Positions 27,624 to 36,688 are shown, counted from the stretch's first letter. The stretch: 64,000 nucleotides of DNA from an uncultured Lachnospiraceae bacterium (GCA_910589195.1 CAJUTC010000003.1:4358-68357), one strand, 5' to 3'. Notes: generated by a model not told the origin, from the sequence alone. Numbers and translations: made by a program.

Positions 27624-27823
27624 TTATCCACCAAATCTGCTGTGGATATTGTGGATATTGTGGATAACTACGTGGATTCTTGTTCTTTCTGCCTGGCGAA
27701 TCCTGTCGAAATCCAGCGAAATCAAGGTTTTCCTGAATTGTCAGTTAATTTTTTATGTTAATAAAAACATCCACATAGCTTCTTTACATAAAATGTTGAA
27801 AACTATGTGGATATTGTGGATAA
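27624..27823 (-). promoter_or_regulatory. DnaA-box arrays upstream of dnaD-dnaC
   Basis: Three abutting 9-mers TGTGGATAT, TGTGGATAT, TGTGGATAA fill 27641-27667, and two more (TGTGGATAT, TGTGGATAA) fill 27806-27823, ending just before the murC stop codon. TGTGGATAA is the exact complement of the DnaA box TTATCCACA; the others differ at one base. An inverted near-box TTATCCACC lies at 27624-27632. Between the arrays is an AT-rich stretch (about 27740-27770). No other function accounts for so regular an array. The minus-strand dnaD gene starts 100 bases on. Confidence 0.8.
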
Positions 27824-27824
27824 C

Positions 27825-29207
27825 TTACATACCAAGAAGCTTTTCCCCCACTTTTACAATATCCCCGGCCCCCATAGTTATCAACAAATCACCTGGAATA
27901 CAATTTTGCAAAATAAATGTTTCAATTTCATCAAAAGACGGGATATAATGGGCTTTTCCCCCGGCATTCGTTATTTTCTCCTCAATATCGCGGGAGCTGA
28001 CGCCTAATGTATTGATTTCCCTGGCGGCGTAAATATCGGCCAGTATCACCTCATCCGCAAGTAACAGTGCCTTGGCAAATTCATCCAGAAACGCCTCTGT
28101 CCTGGTATACGTATGGGGCTGAAATACACACCATAACCGTTTATGTGGATACTGTTTCGCCGCCGTCAGGGTTGCTTCAATCTCCTGGGGATGATGGGCA
28201 TAATCATCAATAATCGTAACGCCTCCAATTTCCCCTTTTTTCTCAAACCTTCGGCCAGCGCCTGTAAAATGGCAAAGGCCTTCCTGGATTTGCTTTATGG
28301 AAACCCCAAGCTCCCTCGCCGCCGCTATGGAAGCCAGGGAATTATATACATTATACTCGCCTAAAACCCCAAGTGTAATGTCACCCACTGCCTTCCCATC
28401 CTCCAAAAGGGTATAAGAAGGCCGCCCATACTTATCGTATGTAATCCCTTCAGCGCTGTATCGGCTGTTTTTTGGATCCCTTCCAAAAGTTATCACCTGA
28501 CACGGCAAATTATTGGTAATCTCTTCCATATTCTGAATATCACTGCTGATAATCAACGTTCCCTTTTCATCCAGTTTTTCCGCAAACAGCCGGAATGAAC
28601 GGCGGATATCATCCAGATCTTTGAAAAAATCCAGATGGTCAGCCTCAATATTCAAAATAATCTCCATGGTTGGAAAAAAAGAAAGAAAACTGTTGGTGTA
28701 CTCGCAAGCTTCCGTTACGAAAAGCTTAGATCCCCCTACCCGGATGTTCCCTTTAATAGAAGGAAGGAGCCCTCCTACGGTAACCGTAGGATCCATATGG
28801 GCAGCCAGAAGGATTTCTGTCAGCATAGACGTGGTAGTGGTTTTGCCGTGAGTTCCTGACACATTGACCGCCTGCTTGTAATTACGCATGATTTCCCCAA
28901 GAAGCTCTGCCCTGGTCAGCATGGGAATGTTCTTGTTTCTGGCAGCTAAAAACTCCGGGTTATCTGGATGGATCGCAGCCGTATATACAACAGCCTGAAT
29001 CCCGTCTGTAATATTAGAATCCCTCTGCCCATACTCCACCCTTATGCCCTTTTCCTCCAAATGGCTGGTAAGCTCCGTCTTATGGGCATCTGAACCAGAA
29101 ACCTGAAATCCTTCCTCCGAAAGAATTTCCGCCAGACCGCTCATGCTGATGCCTCCGATTCCGATAAAATGTATGGCCTCTGGCCTGTTAAAATCAATTT
29201 GATACAT
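27825..29207 (-). CDS. murC: UDP-N-acetylmuramate--L-alanine ligase
   Basis: 460 residues, full length. It opens with IHFIGIGGISMSGLAEIL (nucleotide-binding Rossmann start), has the ATP loop GTHGKTTTTSML near residue 110, and FQPHTYTRTEAF near 370. It adds L-Ala to UDP-MurNAc in cell-wall precursor synthesis. Ribosome site is modest (GTGGAACG). It lies upstream of dnaD-dnaC in the same direction, with the DnaA-box region between. Confidence 0.96.
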   Translation of the reverse strand: MYQIDFNRPEAIHFIGIGGISMSGLAEILSEEGFQVSGSDAHKTELTSHLEEKGIRVEYGQRDSNITDGIQAVVYTAAIHPDNPEFLAARNKNIPMLTRAELLGEIMRNYKQAVNVSGTHGKTTTTSMLTEILLAAHMDPTVTVGGLLPSIKGNIRVGGSKLFVTEACEYTNSFLSFFPTMEIILNIEADHLDFFKDLDDIRRSFRLFAEKLDEKGTLIISSDIQNMEEITNNLPCQVITFGRDPKNSRYSAEGITYDKYGRPSYTLLEDGKAVGDITLGVLGEYNVYNSLASIAAARELGVSIKQIQEGLCHFTGAGRRFEKKGEIGGVTIIDDYAHHPQEIEATLTAAKQYPHKRLWCVFQPHTYTRTEAFLDEFAKALLLADEVILADIYAAREINTLGVSSRDIEEKITNAGGKAHYIPSFDEIETFILQNCIPGDLLITMGAGDIVKVGEKLLGM

Positions 29208-29413
29208 ATCGTTCCACTTTCCGGCGGCTATGTCCGCCTGTTTTTATCATAATAAGCACATTTTATAGTATGCAACACAGTTTTATTATACAATAGAAAC
29301 CGGAAAAAATCCACAAGTTCCATGGCTTCCCTCTGTAAAATAACCGGTCTGCCCGCCTGTATATACAACATCAGGGGACGCGTCCGCATCCCCCAAATCG
29401 TTTCTTATTATTT

Positions 29414-29755
29414 TTAATTGAGCGCCTTTTTCTCCCATTTTCCAATCCTGCAGCAAATTAGCGTAACGGCCGCGCCAAGCACCCAAGAGCACAGGATGGA
29501 AATCCAGATACATTCATATCTTCCATAAGGCAGGCTTGGGGTTCTGGTCAAATACGCAATTCCATAAGCCAGCGGAATCCGGACCGCCACCATCGTGATA
29601 TGGATATCCACATGGGTGTCATGGTATCCCCGGCCCCCCGCATAACGCCGGAAAGGCTTTGGGTTACCGCCATAGCGATATACTCCGCCGCCAAAATTCC
29701 CAGTCAGCATACGATTCCAGCTTTCTATTTTTTTCCGCGGCGCGGCCAGTATCAA
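29414..29755 (-). pseudogene. MATE multidrug efflux transporter remnant
   Basis: The minus strand reads GILAAEYIAMAVTQSLSGVM, then RGAGDTMTPMWISI in one frame (about 29715-29610), then VAVRIPLAYGIAYLTRTP and SWVLGAAVTLI in another frame ending at 29414. These are the late helices of a MATE exporter, joined by a frameshift near 29600. The N-terminal two thirds are missing. It starts about 90 bp after a MerR-family gene on the same strand, which was probably its regulator. Confidence 0.75.
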
Positions 29756-29841
29756 AAAGCAGCAGTCAAAACCCGCGTTACAGTTTGTAGCGGATATGAA
29801 ATTCCCCGGAACTATCCAAAGCAGGAAGCTCCTCTAAACTG

Positions 29842-30228
29842 CTACCTTTCGTTTTTCTCCCAGGGTAAAACCCCGGTTCTAAGGCCTTCTTCATAACCAT
29901 CTATTTTATGATTTAATCGTTCCATTGCCTGATCAATTTGTTCCCGGCGTTTTAAAAGGATTTCCCGCTGCTCTACAAGCAGCCTGTGCCTGTCTGGAAT
30001 TGTCTGCCTCCCCTTTTGATCCAGCCTTACATATTCTGTCATCGCTTCTACCGTAAGTCCCGCGTTCCGCAGGCATTTTGCCAGTTCTACCCAGCCTAAG
30101 TCTGATTCCTGGTAATTTCGTACATTCCCTGTAGTACGTGTTACCGGCGGAATCATCCCAACCCGCTCATAATAGCGCAGTGTAGCCTGTGTAATCCCGT
30201 ATTTTTCGCTGACTTCTTTGATCGTCAT
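29842..30228 (-). CDS. MerR-family transcriptional regulator
   Basis: 128 residues: MerR winged HTH at 1-70 (TIKEVSEKYGITQATLRYYERVG) and a dimer coiled coil (about 75-115). There is no Cys pattern for metal sensing, so it belongs to the small-molecule or stress-type MerR group. Ribosome site AAAGGAGA. Its likely target, a MATE exporter just downstream, is a broken remnant, so its present role is unclear. Confidence 0.9.
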   Translation of the reverse strand: MTIKEVSEKYGITQATLRYYERVGMIPPVTRTTGNVRNYQESDLGWVELAKCLRNAGLTVEAMTEYVRLDQKGRQTIPDRHRLLVEQREILLKRREQIDQAMERLNHKIDGYEEGLRTGVLPWEKNER

Positions 30229-30240
30229 CTGTCTTCTCCT

Positions 30241-30371
30241 TTAAAACAAGTACCAATATTCCGGATGGCCGTTTGCCCCGTCAAAATTCCAAAAAACTTT
30301 GTCCGGCAGATATACCTGGTACAGGGCATATCCGCTGGGCAGCACGTTGCCATAATACAAAAACCAGCCTA
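30241..30371 (-). pseudogene. Possible C-terminal fragment of a lost gene
   Basis: About 43 open codons ending at TAA 30243: FLYYGNVLPSGYALYQVYL, then PDKVFWNFDGANGHPEYWYLF. Composition is protein-like, but there is no start codon or ribosome site, and the frame runs into the terminator of the next gene upstream. I do not recognise the family. Confidence 0.3.
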
Positions 30372-30393
30372 AATGCAGTTGCATCTAAGCTGG
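30358..30393 (-). terminator. Terminator after cell-wall-binding gene at 30402
   Basis: Minus strand CCAGCTTAGATGCA and TGCATTTAGGCTGG pair over 14 bp with two G-T pairs and a 2-nt loop, then TTTTTG. Starts 9 bases after the stop codon. Confidence 0.8.
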
Positions 30394-30401
30394 CTTGCTT
30401 G

Positions 30402-31127
30402 TTACCTTAAGTAATTCATTAAAACATCATCTGGCGCCATACCTACGTTTCCAACCAGCATTACCATCTGAACCTTAGAACCGCTGATTCTGCCATATGC
30501 ATATACCTGTCCAGGAATGTCAAATTCTTTGGCGGCATCATAAAGATAGCAATACCAGGTTCCTGTAGGGAACTGCTTTACCCCTTTTGCGATGGGAGTT
30601 CCCACTGAATTCATCGCCGCATCCAAGATCGTTTCACTGTACATCTCCAATAATGTGCCATATTGTGCCGCTTCCGGAATCTCCTCTGACATCACCCCGA
30701 TTACACCATCGTGGTTGTCATTGTAGAAAAACAGGCTGCTGCTATCGGATATATCTTCCTCCTGATAAAAGCCTGCCGGCACCGTAAAGGTTAAACCATT
30801 TACCGTATAAACCCCGCCAGTAGCCTGTCCGCTTCCTGTATCGGTTGATGCCCCTTGCGTCTGAACCACACCGTCTACAACCCACGCACCGCTTGCGTCT
30901 ACCGTATAACCATCCGGAGTGGTAGTGTTCATCAGGCAATAGCCATTCTCTGAAAAATAGTAGCATTTCCCGCCTACCCAATTCCAGCCGCCGGTTAAAT
31001 AGGTTCCATCATCGTTCTGATACCACCATCCTGTCTGGTCCTGCTGCCATTCTCCCGCAAACGCTGTAAAGCTCATAGCGGCTGTCATGATTCCCCCGAC
31101 AATTAAGGTTAATAGTTTTTTCTTCAT
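30402..31127 (-). CDS. Secreted cell-wall-binding repeat protein, paralog 1
   Basis: 241 residues. Signal peptide 1-24 (cut after AFA), then three short aromatic repeats at 25-85: EWQQDQTGWWYQNDDG, GWNWVGGKCYYFSENGY and TTTPDGYTVDASGAWVVDG, of the choline-binding/cell-wall-binding type. A Gly/Ser/Thr linker leads to a C-terminal domain (about 105-241) I cannot name, starting VYTVNGLTFTVPAGFYQ. The N-terminal module is shared almost word for word with the proteins at 49920 and 60466. Likely retained on the envelope. Ribosome site TAAGGAGGA. Confidence 0.85.
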   Translation of the reverse strand: MKKKLLTLIVGGIMTAAMSFTAFAGEWQQDQTGWWYQNDDGTYLTGGWNWVGGKCYYFSENGYCLMNTTTPDGYTVDASGAWVVDGVVQTQGASTDTGSGQATGGVYTVNGLTFTVPAGFYQEEDISDSSSLFFYNDNHDGVIGVMSEEIPEAAQYGTLLEMYSETILDAAMNSVGTPIAKGVKQFPTGTWYCYLYDAAKEFDIPGQVYAYGRISGSKVQMVMLVGNVGMAPDDVLMNYLR

Positions 31128-31164
31128 CCTTATACTCCTCCTTAATTAAAAAATAGATATGTAT

Positions 31165-31193
31165 AGTTTATACCGAAGAAGAGTATTTGTCAA
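31165..31193 (-). promoter_or_regulatory. Promoter of cell-wall-binding gene
   Basis: -35 TTGACA (31193-31188), 17-nt spacer, -10 TAAACT (31170-31165), about 35 bases before the start codon. Confidence 0.75.
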
Positions 31194-31206
31194 ATATATC
31201 CTGTCA

Positions 31207-32850
31207 TCATTCCTCTATCGCTTCATAGCGGAACCAGTCAAAATCCGCGTAATTATGGGTTCCGATTTGCCCGGCCCCATACATTCCTAGATAGGCGCCA
31301 AGGAACCCGTCTGCCACGATTGTGCTTAACAAACTTCCATCCTGATCCAGAGCCAGGGGAAGAAGGCTTCTCTCCTGATAACCGTAATAAAAACTATAGC
31401 TTCCCTCTCCGCCTTCCAGGTACAGATAAAGCCTTCCACATTCTCCAGGAACCGCCGCAATTCGCTTGCGGATACCGGCCGCGATTTGGCAGCAGCTTAT
31501 CCACACCTGCCCCTGCCACATTTCTTTCACCAGCAGGTAAGAAAACTGTTCGTTTTGCGTTACGATCAGGCCGGCTTCCTCCCCATCCTTCTGAGGCTCA
31601 AACTCCATGGCTACCGCCGCCTGGAAATCATTATGCTGCTGCCTTCTTACCAGCATCGAAGCCCCGCCAGGCTCTTCTGCCCTGATTGCCCCGGTTTCCA
31701 GCCTCAGATATCCTGGCCGTTTCGTCAGAGAATAAAAGGGCGGAAGGATGGGACGGCGCATACACCACGCCATATCCAATTGTGGCGTTTCAAAATTATC
31801 CACACGGCTCTGATAGGGCGGGCGGTAAACCGGCAGATCGGGACGGCGTTCCGTTAAATTTACCATACCGTTTTCATTATCTGCCATGGGCCATCCGTCA
31901 TAATCCCAGGCAATCGGCACTAAGAACACTTCCCTTCCCAGATTAAACTGGGCATCCCGGTTTCGATCAGGCTTGCGAATCCACTTTCTTGGCCTGTCCT
32001 CATGGTAATCCTTCCCTTCCCGCTGGTATGGCCGTATTCCCAAAAGAACCATATACCACTCTCCCTTTTGGGTCTGGACCAAATCTCCATGTCCCATTAC
32101 AGCCGCCCCTATGGAATTATTCAACCGTACATGCCGGTTTGTAATTACCGGATTCCTGGGACAAGGTTCATAAGGCCCTAACAGATTGTTGCTTCGGTAA
32201 ATATTAACCCCATGGTTTGTCTGGGTTCCACCGCAAGCTGTCAGCAGATAATACATGTCCCCGATTTCATAAATATGGGGCGCCTCTGTATAAAAGCTGT
32301 GGTCTGTCACAGAATCGAAAATAATATGCTGCTCTCCCTTAATCTGGTAAGTTTCCCGGTCCAGTTCACAGGCATAAATTACCTTATGCTCCGGATACTC
32401 CAGCTTATCTGGAATTAAATTGCTGCAATACCACATCCTGCCATCCCGGTCAAAGAACAGGGACGGATCGATCCCTCCTGCTCCCTCGATAAATACCGGA
32501 TCAGACCACGGCCCTGCTGGATCCTTTGCTGTAATAATAAAATGGTAACGGCAGGTGCGCCCTTTTACATCCAGCATATCCGCAATGTAAAAGGTTCCGT
32601 CATGATATCGGATCGTAGCTGCCCACAGCCCTTCCGAACTGTCACAGTCCTGAAAATCCAACTGTTCCGGCCTGGAAATTGCATTTCCAATCTGTTCCCA
32701 ATGTACCAAGTCCTTGCTTCGGAATACCGGAAGACCGGGAAAATAATAAAAGGAAGATGTTACCATATAATAGGTATCCCCCACCCGGCAGATCGACGGA
32801 TCCGGATATCCTCCTTTTATAATCGGATTGTGAAATGTATTTTTCTTCAT
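31207..32850 (-). CDS. Glycoside hydrolase family 43 beta-xylosidase/arabinofuranosidase
   Basis: 547 residues. An N-terminal five-bladed propeller (about 1-320) carries the GH43 acids: Asp in GGYPDPSICR (base, near 16), Asp in GGIDPSLFF (near 128) and Glu in YTEAPHI (acid, near 190). The C-terminal beta-sandwich (about 350-547) is the usual second domain of GH43 xylosidases. There is no signal peptide, so it acts in the cytoplasm on imported xylo- or arabino-oligosaccharides. It is the last gene after SBP-MalF-MalG-type ABC genes, which fits uptake followed by hydrolysis. Confidence 0.93.
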   Translation of the reverse strand: MKKNTFHNPIIKGGYPDPSICRVGDTYYMVTSSFYYFPGLPVFRSKDLVHWEQIGNAISRPEQLDFQDCDSSEGLWAATIRYHDGTFYIADMLDVKGRTCRYHFIITAKDPAGPWSDPVFIEGAGGIDPSLFFDRDGRMWYCSNLIPDKLEYPEHKVIYACELDRETYQIKGEQHIIFDSVTDHSFYTEAPHIYEIGDMYYLLTACGGTQTNHGVNIYRSNNLLGPYEPCPRNPVITNRHVRLNNSIGAAVMGHGDLVQTQKGEWYMVLLGIRPYQREGKDYHEDRPRKWIRKPDRNRDAQFNLGREVFLVPIAWDYDGWPMADNENGMVNLTERRPDLPVYRPPYQSRVDNFETPQLDMAWCMRRPILPPFYSLTKRPGYLRLETGAIRAEEPGGASMLVRRQQHNDFQAAVAMEFEPQKDGEEAGLIVTQNEQFSYLLVKEMWQGQVWISCCQIAAGIRKRIAAVPGECGRLYLYLEGGEGSYSFYYGYQERSLLPLALDQDGSLLSTIVADGFLGAYLGMYGAGQIGTHNYADFDWFRYEAIEE

Positions 32851-32903
32851 AATTCAAACCTCTGTTTCTCTTACTTAAGCATTCCTGACTGAAAAATTCC
32901 CGG

Positions 32904-33746
32904 TTACTCCTTTACCGCTCCCGCTGTCATACCAGCAATCAAATATTTTTGCATAACCACAAATACCGCTAATGTGGGAATGCTGGAAATCATGGCTGCG
33001 CACATTAAATAGTTCCACTGGATTTTATAAGCATCAGCCATTGTACTGATGGCATACGTAATGGTTTTCTTCTCGTCTGCCGACATAAGCACTGACGCAA
33101 ACATATATTCATTCCAGTTTTGTAAAAACGCATAGATAATGGTTGCCACAAGGCCAGGGATGGCAATGGGGAGGATAATTTTATAGAAGGTGTAAAGGGC
33201 ACTGCTTCCGTCTACTCTGGCTGCCTCATCCAGGCCAGTGGGAATGCTTTTAAAATAACCATACATCATCCAGGTACAAAATGGAATACTAAATGACGCA
33301 TAAACAATCAAAAGTCCGATTCTTGTATTATTCAGATGGATATTTACAAGGATTTTATAATACGGAATTATCTTCATTACAGCAGGGAACATCTGTGTTA
33401 CCAAAAGAAAATTTAAAAGGAAAGCTTTTCCCTTAAATTCATACCGTGAAAGGCCATAGCCGCACAGAGCCGCGCAGACCACGCCAAATACAGTAGATCC
33501 GCCAACCGCGATGGCGCTGTTCTTAATATAAGTCGCAATGGGATACTCTTTCCATATATTTACAAAGTTTTCCAGTGTTGGGCCAGAGGGGAACAACTCC
33601 AATCCTCTGGATAATGTGATATCCGCCATGGATTTTAAAGATGTAATCACCATCCAGGATAACGGCAGCAGCACACATAAGCAGCCCAATGCCAGAATCA
33701 CATATCCTACTGTTACAACCAGTGCTGATTTTTGTTTTTTAGTCAT
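32904..33746 (-). CDS. Sugar ABC transporter permease (MalG type)
   Basis: 280 residues, six helices, with the permease EAA motif region DEAARVDGSSALYTFYKIILP near 195 that docks the ATPase. No ATPase gene is present in this operon; a shared MsmX/UgpC-type ATPase elsewhere is expected. I prefer ATG 33746 over the GTG at 33749; AGGAGG lies 10 nt upstream. It overlaps the end of the other permease gene. Confidence 0.92.
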   Translation of the reverse strand: MTKKQKSALVVTVGYVILALGCLCVLLPLSWMVITSLKSMADITLSRGLELFPSGPTLENFVNIWKEYPIATYIKNSAIAVGGSTVFGVVCAALCGYGLSRYEFKGKAFLLNFLLVTQMFPAVMKIIPYYKILVNIHLNNTRIGLLIVYASFSIPFCTWMMYGYFKSIPTGLDEAARVDGSSALYTFYKIILPIAIPGLVATIIYAFLQNWNEYMFASVLMSADEKKTITYAISTMADAYKIQWNYLMCAAMISSIPTLAVFVVMQKYLIAGMTAGAVKE

Positions 33747-34632
33747 CACGCAACAACCTCCTGAATACCACGCCGATCAAGTAGCAAATTACAAGGATAT
33801 ATACCGACTGTGCCGAAGCAAGGCCATATTTAAAGTATGAGAACGCGTTTTTATAAATTTCAATGGCCGATACCATAGTGGTACTTCCCGGCCCGCCTGA
33901 AGTCATCAGCCAAATCATGGTAAATTGTTTGAATACCCAAACCGTATCCAAAATCAGAATGGTAGTTAAAATCGGCTTTAAAGCCGGAATGGTTATATAG
34001 CGGAATCTTTGCCACATACTGGCGCCGTCAATTTCCGCCGCCTCATACATATCTGTAGAGATGGTTTGAATTCCGGCCAGGATCTGCACCATAACCAGCG
34101 GATATCCCTTCCAGATGCTGACTAAAATAACGCATGGGAACGCGGTAGCTGAGGTACTGAGCCAGCCGATTGGCTCAGCAATCACATTAAAATGCATCAA
34201 AAGTTCATTTACAATTCCACCCTGGGTATTTAAAATCCATTTAAACAAATACGCGATTACCACATCCGGAAACAGCCAGGGAAGAATCAGGATTCCGCGA
34301 AACAAGGTACGGAACCGGATTTCCATATTCAGCACAGAGGCAAAGATAAATCCTAAAATGAAATGCCCGGCTACTACCGATACTGTAAAAATCATGGTTT
34401 TTCCAAGGCTGTGAAGGAATGACGCGTCGGTTAATGCCTGAAAATAATACCGCAGCCCTACAAAATTCCATTTGTTCACAAGATTGGTGTCAAAAAAACT
34501 AATATAAATTCCGTAAAGGATGGGATATACCACCAAAATCAGGATGGTGAGAGAAGCAGGGGATACAAAGCCATAGGGAATCAGCATGGATTTCATCTTT
34601 GTTTTGCTGATCGTTGGCGCTTTTTCTTTCAA
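33739..34632 (-). CDS. Sugar ABC transporter permease (MalF type)
   Basis: 297 residues, six helices, EAA motif YEAAEIDGASMWQRFRYITIP near 215. I choose a TTG start at 34632 because AAGGAGG lies 8 nt upstream (minus strand AAGGAGGTTGAAACATTG); an upstream frame to 34680 has no ribosome site and the next ATG would lose the cytoplasmic tail. It pairs with the MalG-type permease, whose gene it overlaps. Confidence 0.9.
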   Translation of the reverse strand: MKEKAPTISKTKMKSMLIPYGFVSPASLTILILVVYPILYGIYISFFDTNLVNKWNFVGLRYYFQALTDASFLHSLGKTMIFTVSVVAGHFILGFIFASVLNMEIRFRTLFRGILILPWLFPDVVIAYLFKWILNTQGGIVNELLMHFNVIAEPIGWLSTSATAFPCVILVSIWKGYPLVMVQILAGIQTISTDMYEAAEIDGASMWQRFRYITIPALKPILTTILILDTVWVFKQFTMIWLMTSGGPGSTTMVSAIEIYKNAFSYFKYGLASAQSVYILVICYLIGVVFRRLLRDD

Positions 34633-34815
34633 TGTTTCAACCTCCTTGCAGGAAATGTATGTTTGGGAACTGGTTATCAAAAGAATTCTGCTTTGCGGGA
34701 TTATATGCCTGGGCAGATTGCTTTGGCAATGCTATTTCGCTTCGCCACAGTGCGCTCCTGCCTGGGGCCTTTGCCGTATAGATAATCCAAAGATCGTTCC
34801 TAAGTAGCAGGAAAA

Positions 34816-34859
34816 GGGCAGACGCTTTTGCAGGAATTGCCGCTAATTCGCGTCCGCCC
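34816..34859 (-). terminator. Hairpin between SBP and permease genes
   Basis: Minus strand GGGCGGACGC pairs with GCGTCTGCCC (10 bp, one G-T) across a 24-nt loop, then TTTTCC. It may act as a partial terminator so that the binding protein is made in excess of the permeases. The rest of the 324-bp gap between the SBP and MalF-type genes shows nothing else I recognise. Confidence 0.5.
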
Positions 34860-34956
34860 CGTATGGTTCCGTGTGGTGCCCTTATGCTATTTAGGCAAAC
34901 CGTTTCTATAAAAAAGATTCACGCGCGGTTTTGCCAGACAAGATGCATGCAGCAAA

Positions 34957-36399
34957 TTAATTGCTGTAGGATTTCGCGGTTTCCTCTGCCTTTGCTGCCG
35001 CAGTTGCCAATGCGTCATCCAAAGAAACGCCCTCAGAAACAACGGTCTGCCAGCACTCAGCACAGATGTCCCTTAATTCTGCTAAACCGGCAAATGGAGG
35101 ATAGATAACAGCGCTGTCGGATGCTTCCACAAATCCATTGTATACATCATCATTCTCACAGATTGCGGTTAATGCCTCTTTTACAACCGGAAGGCGGCAG
35201 GTAGCTTCATTCCACGCAACACTGTTTTCCACACTTGTCATAAACTTTAAGAAATCGGCTGCCACTTCCGGATTTTTCGAAGTGCTGCTTATGGTCATTC
35301 CAACACTGGAGAATGAAGTAACCGGGTCAACTCCTTTGGCAGTGGGCATTGGGAAGCTTCCCATCTTTCCTCTCATATCCGGATTCGCGTTATAAATACC
35401 GCCTAATACGTTGGATGGGCTAAAGAACATGCAGGCTTCATCTGCTGCAATCATGGTATAGGCTTCGGAATAACCAGTTTCCACAAATCCTGGAGGTGTT
35501 ACACCCTCTTCCACAGCCAGGCGCACAAAGGTTCCCATTGCGTTTTTATAAGCGTCTGTGCCAAAACCGGAAGTGAATGTCCCATCTCCGTTTGGCGTAA
35601 TAAAATCACAGCCAAAGGTAAGGGCAAACGTCTGGAATCTGGATTCCGCAGAGTCGTTTCTGGTTCCGGCAAACGCGCTGCCATAGCGATCAGCCTTCCC
35701 ATCCCCGTCTGTATCTTCTGTAAGCGCTTTCGCTGCCTCTAAGAATTCATCCCAGTTTGTAGGAATTTCAATCCCTTTTTCTTCAAATAAATCCTTCCGG
35801 TATACCATTGCCGAGGTATTATTTTGCCATGGCATAAATACGAATGTACCGTCTACCGTTGAATTTTCTACGGCAACCTCCAAAAGCCCATTCATATATT
35901 CTTGTCCCAATAGTTCCTGAAGATTATCTACCATCATCCCCATCTCCAGGCAGTTAGCGGAATAAGCCTCCGACATGGTAAAGATATCCGGAAGGGTTCC
36001 TGCCGTTGCCTGGGTAATCAGTGTGGTATATAAATCATTCATGGAACACTCTACTGGATTTAAGGTAACATTTGGATACATCTCCATGTATTGGTCCATA
36101 ACACTCCTAAGATAGGGGCCGCCGTCTGAATCGCCTAAGGATGTAATCATAACATCCAGTTTTACATCACCGGCTCCCGCCACATCAAAGGTACTGTAAT
36201 AGCCCTTGCCGTCTGCCGCTTCACCGCCTTCTGCCTCTGTCTGCTGTTTCTCTTCTTCCTTTTCCACGGATGCCGCTGTAGTTTCAGCAGAAGCGGCTGT
36301 GGTTGCTGCTGTACTGTCACCGCCGGAACCGCCACATCCGCTTAAAGCAGACGCTGCCATCATGGCTGCCATCGCAAATGCAAGTTCTCTTCTCTTCAT
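34957..36399 (-). CDS. Sugar ABC transporter substrate-binding lipoprotein
   Basis: 480 residues. Lipobox LSGC near residue 21, a long Ala/Thr/Glu-rich linker (25-65), then a family-1 (cluster B) solute-binding fold: PNVTLNPVECSMNDLYTTLITQATAGTLPDIFTM, and FSSVGMTISSTSKNPEVAADFLKF. Binds an oligosaccharide outside the cell; the downstream GH43 suggests a xylo- or arabino-oligosaccharide (inference). Ribosome site GAGGAGG. First gene of the operon. Confidence 0.93.
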   Translation of the reverse strand: MKRRELAFAMAAMMAASALSGCGGSGGDSTAATTAASAETTAASVEKEEEKQQTEAEGGEAADGKGYYSTFDVAGAGDVKLDVMITSLGDSDGGPYLRSVMDQYMEMYPNVTLNPVECSMNDLYTTLITQATAGTLPDIFTMSEAYSANCLEMGMMVDNLQELLGQEYMNGLLEVAVENSTVDGTFVFMPWQNNTSAMVYRKDLFEEKGIEIPTNWDEFLEAAKALTEDTDGDGKADRYGSAFAGTRNDSAESRFQTFALTFGCDFITPNGDGTFTSGFGTDAYKNAMGTFVRLAVEEGVTPPGFVETGYSEAYTMIAADEACMFFSPSNVLGGIYNANPDMRGKMGSFPMPTAKGVDPVTSFSSVGMTISSTSKNPEVAADFLKFMTSVENSVAWNEATCRLPVVKEALTAICENDDVYNGFVEASDSAVIYPPFAGLAELRDICAECWQTVVSEGVSLDDALATAAAKAEETAKSYSN

Positions 36400-36477
36400 A
36401 AAAATCTTTCCTCCTCTTTGTGTTATGTAGTAATGAATAGTTTTTTCCTTTTTTTCGCTTGCCTTTTGTGTATTTTT

Positions 36478-36506
36478 ATGATATCAATATCTTGTATGGA
36501 ATGCAA
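36478..36506 (-). promoter_or_regulatory. Promoter of the SBP-permease-GH43 operon
   Basis: -35 TTGCAT (36506-36501), 17-nt spacer, -10 TATCAT (36483-36478), about 75 bases before the SBP start. The 290-bp divergent region with LysR also holds a 48-bp dispersed repeat. Confidence 0.6.
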
Positions 36507-36623
36507 CTTAATTAAAATTAAATGGCCTTTAGTTTTTCTAAAGTTAGTTGTGTTTTTTACTAAAAACCCACATATTTTTTTTCTTTTTTTAACATTATGG
36601 ATATTCATTGTACGCCAAGCAGG

Positions 36624-36671
36624 CTTTTATTTATGGTGGTGCGACTGCTTGCGGGCGCATGATGGCTTACT
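36624..36671. repeat. 48-bp dispersed repeat, copy 1
   Basis: Begins CTTTTATTTATGGTGGTGCG and continues through GACTGCTTGCGGGC to GATGGCTTACT. Matches 60423-60470 at 46 of 48 positions. It ends 17 bases before the LysR start codon. Confidence 0.8.
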
Positions 36672-36688
36672 AAGAAAGGGGCAGTTTT

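Noticed and set aside
27600..27830. Complete oriC
   Set aside because: DnaA boxes are present, but dnaA, dnaN, rpmH or gidA neighbours are not. I record DnaA-box arrays only.
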